Assembly: GCA_942490945.1 (NCBI GenBank)
Contig: CALNYZ010000018.1
Span: 930,001 to 994,000, forward strand
Source: CALNYZ01 sp942490945
GTDB taxonomy: Bacteria > Pseudomonadota > Gammaproteobacteria > UBA6429 > Thiohalophilaceae
Length of the DNA stretch: 64,000 nucleotides
Reading direction: 5' to 3'
The translations under genes and the position numbers were made by a program. Each line of letters starts with the position of its first letter. Positions within the stretch are counted from its first letter, which is position 1. Positions 63,346 through 64,000 of the stretch are shown here, piece after piece. The notes under the pieces were generated by a model. The model ran no database searches. It saw only the letters and a list, made by a program, of their open reading frames with translations, and was not told the origin of the DNA.

Positions 63346-63820
63346 GTTTCTGCAGACTACATAGCAGACACGGTTAATTGTTCATAGTGGACTGGTGACA
63401 AATCGTTATACTGCGGATGTCGTCGCTTCTAGATCGTGAAATATTTTTTATACACTATATATTCCCCTGCGTACTTCAGCGTACTTCTTTAACAAAACTC
63501 ATCAGAACGAAATTTAAATATTCCTGGTGTCTACTTGTTGTAAATACTTCAGATGCTTGTCACTTTTTTACTTCGCAGGCCTTGTTACCGCGTTAAGACG
63601 ATGTGTATTCGATAATCACAGTATCAATTCTATGTACATAATTTCCTGAAAAATAAGGGAAAAAATACCACTCGCAACACAGGTGTAATCATTCATAGAT
63701 TATTATCTATTGAAAGCAAATAAATTATTGATTTGTGCACATGGGCTCCTCTACCTATGATTTCACTGTCCAAAAGGATTAAACGAATTGTAAACACTGC
63801 AAACGAATCAGGAGTAGACC
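63346..63820. promoter_or_regulatory. cbbL upstream regulatory region
   Basis: A 475-bp gap with no gene. GCGTACTTC is directly repeated at 63469-63477 and 63479-63487. The palindrome at 63695-63710 lies 22 bp before a possible -35 TTGTGC (63733-63738) and, after 17 bp, a -10 TATGAT (63756-63761). A GGAG ribosome site precedes the cbbL ATG. No divergent cbbR gene is present here. Confidence 0.55.
63695..63710. promoter_or_regulatory. Palindromic operator candidate, copy 2 (before cbbL)
   Basis: ATAGAT-TATT-ATCTAT, the exact reverse complement of the unit at 61905-61920. With flanking bases it reads TCA...TGA and fits the loose CbbR pattern TNA-N7/8-TNA. It would sit at about -60 relative to the predicted start of transcription, the usual place for a LysR-type activator. 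Confidence 0.6.
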
Positions 63821-64000
63821 ATGTCAGCTAACAGCTATCAAGCGGGTGTTAAAGAATATCGCGATAAATACTGGACCCCGGACTATATTCCCTTAGATAC
63901 AGACTTGTTGGCCTGTTTTAAGGTCACCGGCCAACCGGGCGTACCAAGAGAAGAGGTTGCTGCTGCTGTGGCTGCCGAATCATCCACAGGTACCTGGAGT
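63821..64000 (+). CDS. cbbL: Rubisco large subunit, form I carboxysomal type (partial, runs off right edge)
   Basis: The first 60 codons of ribulose-1,5-bisphosphate carboxylase large subunit. SYQAGVKEYRDKYWTPDYIP, LDTDLLACFKVTGQPGVP, then REEVAAAVAAESSTGTW match the N-terminus of proteobacterial form IA enzymes found in alpha-carboxysome operons. GGAG ribosome site before ATG 63821. cbbS, csoS2, csoSCA and csoS4/S1 genes are expected downstream. Confidence 0.96.
   Translation, partial: MSANSYQAGVKEYRDKYWTPDYIPLDTDLLACFKVTGQPGVPREEVAAAVAAESSTGTWS

Overview
The window looks like a chromosomal segment of a chemolithoautotrophic gammaproteobacterium. The gene order thiO / fimT-pilV-pilW-pilX-pilY1 is the one known from Pseudomonas-type gammaproteobacteria, and the housekeeping genes (rppH-ptsP, argA with a fused kinase-GNAT layout, class II pyrC, tag, rnt, grxD, ampD-ampE) are gammaproteobacterial in type. 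The right edge opens an alpha-carboxysome locus (csoS1D, a NUDIX gene, start of form I rbcL/cbbL), so carbon is probably fixed by the Calvin cycle with carboxysomes. The species and the electron donor cannot be told from this window. I see no transposase, integrase, phage gene or CRISPR array.

Layout. 1-7.6 kb (minus): type IV pilus minor-pilin operon, with PilY1 cut by the left edge. 8-9.8 kb (plus): thiO, a cysteine-free Irr/Fur-like regulator, tRNA-Thr(CGU). 9.8-15.3 kb: a membrane protein, a large PilZ-like protein, a small ABM protein, nadC and an alanine/sodium symporter. 15.4-18.3 kb (plus): a tightly overlapping operon of two DUF1538 membrane proteins, a PII-like protein, a two-CBS protein and ampD, followed by ampE.

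19.2-36 kb is dominated by cobalamin. cobU, cobT, cobC, cobS, cobQ, cbiB, cobD and btuF carry out late B12 assembly, remodelling and uptake. btuB-tonB-pduO lies behind a clear cobalamin riboswitch, and btuC-btuD follows. Interleaved are a K+-independent type H+-pyrophosphatase, a ketopantoate-reductase-like protein and an orphan ParA. No corrin-ring genes are present here, so the set supports salvage or late synthesis.

36-50 kb: rppH-ptsP (nitrogen PTS), an isolated GspE/PilB-type ATPase convergent with a receiver protein that has lost its phospho-acceptor Asp, dam, argA, an SH3 membrane protein, a porin behind a Pho-box-like site, a Sel1 protein and argD-argF. 50-61.5 kb: a PuuD-like membrane domain, an orphan HyuB, an asparagine-synthase-like amidotransferase of the NAGGN osmolyte type, a hybrid histidine kinase, grxD, rnt, pyrC, a YdjM-like protein, an HPP protein and tag, plus two very small membrane-protein genes (29 and 59 codons). 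61.5-64 kb: the carboxysome region. The same 16-bp palindrome occurs, in opposite orientation, in the long non-coding regions before csoS1D and before cbbL, and is the best candidate for a shared operator.
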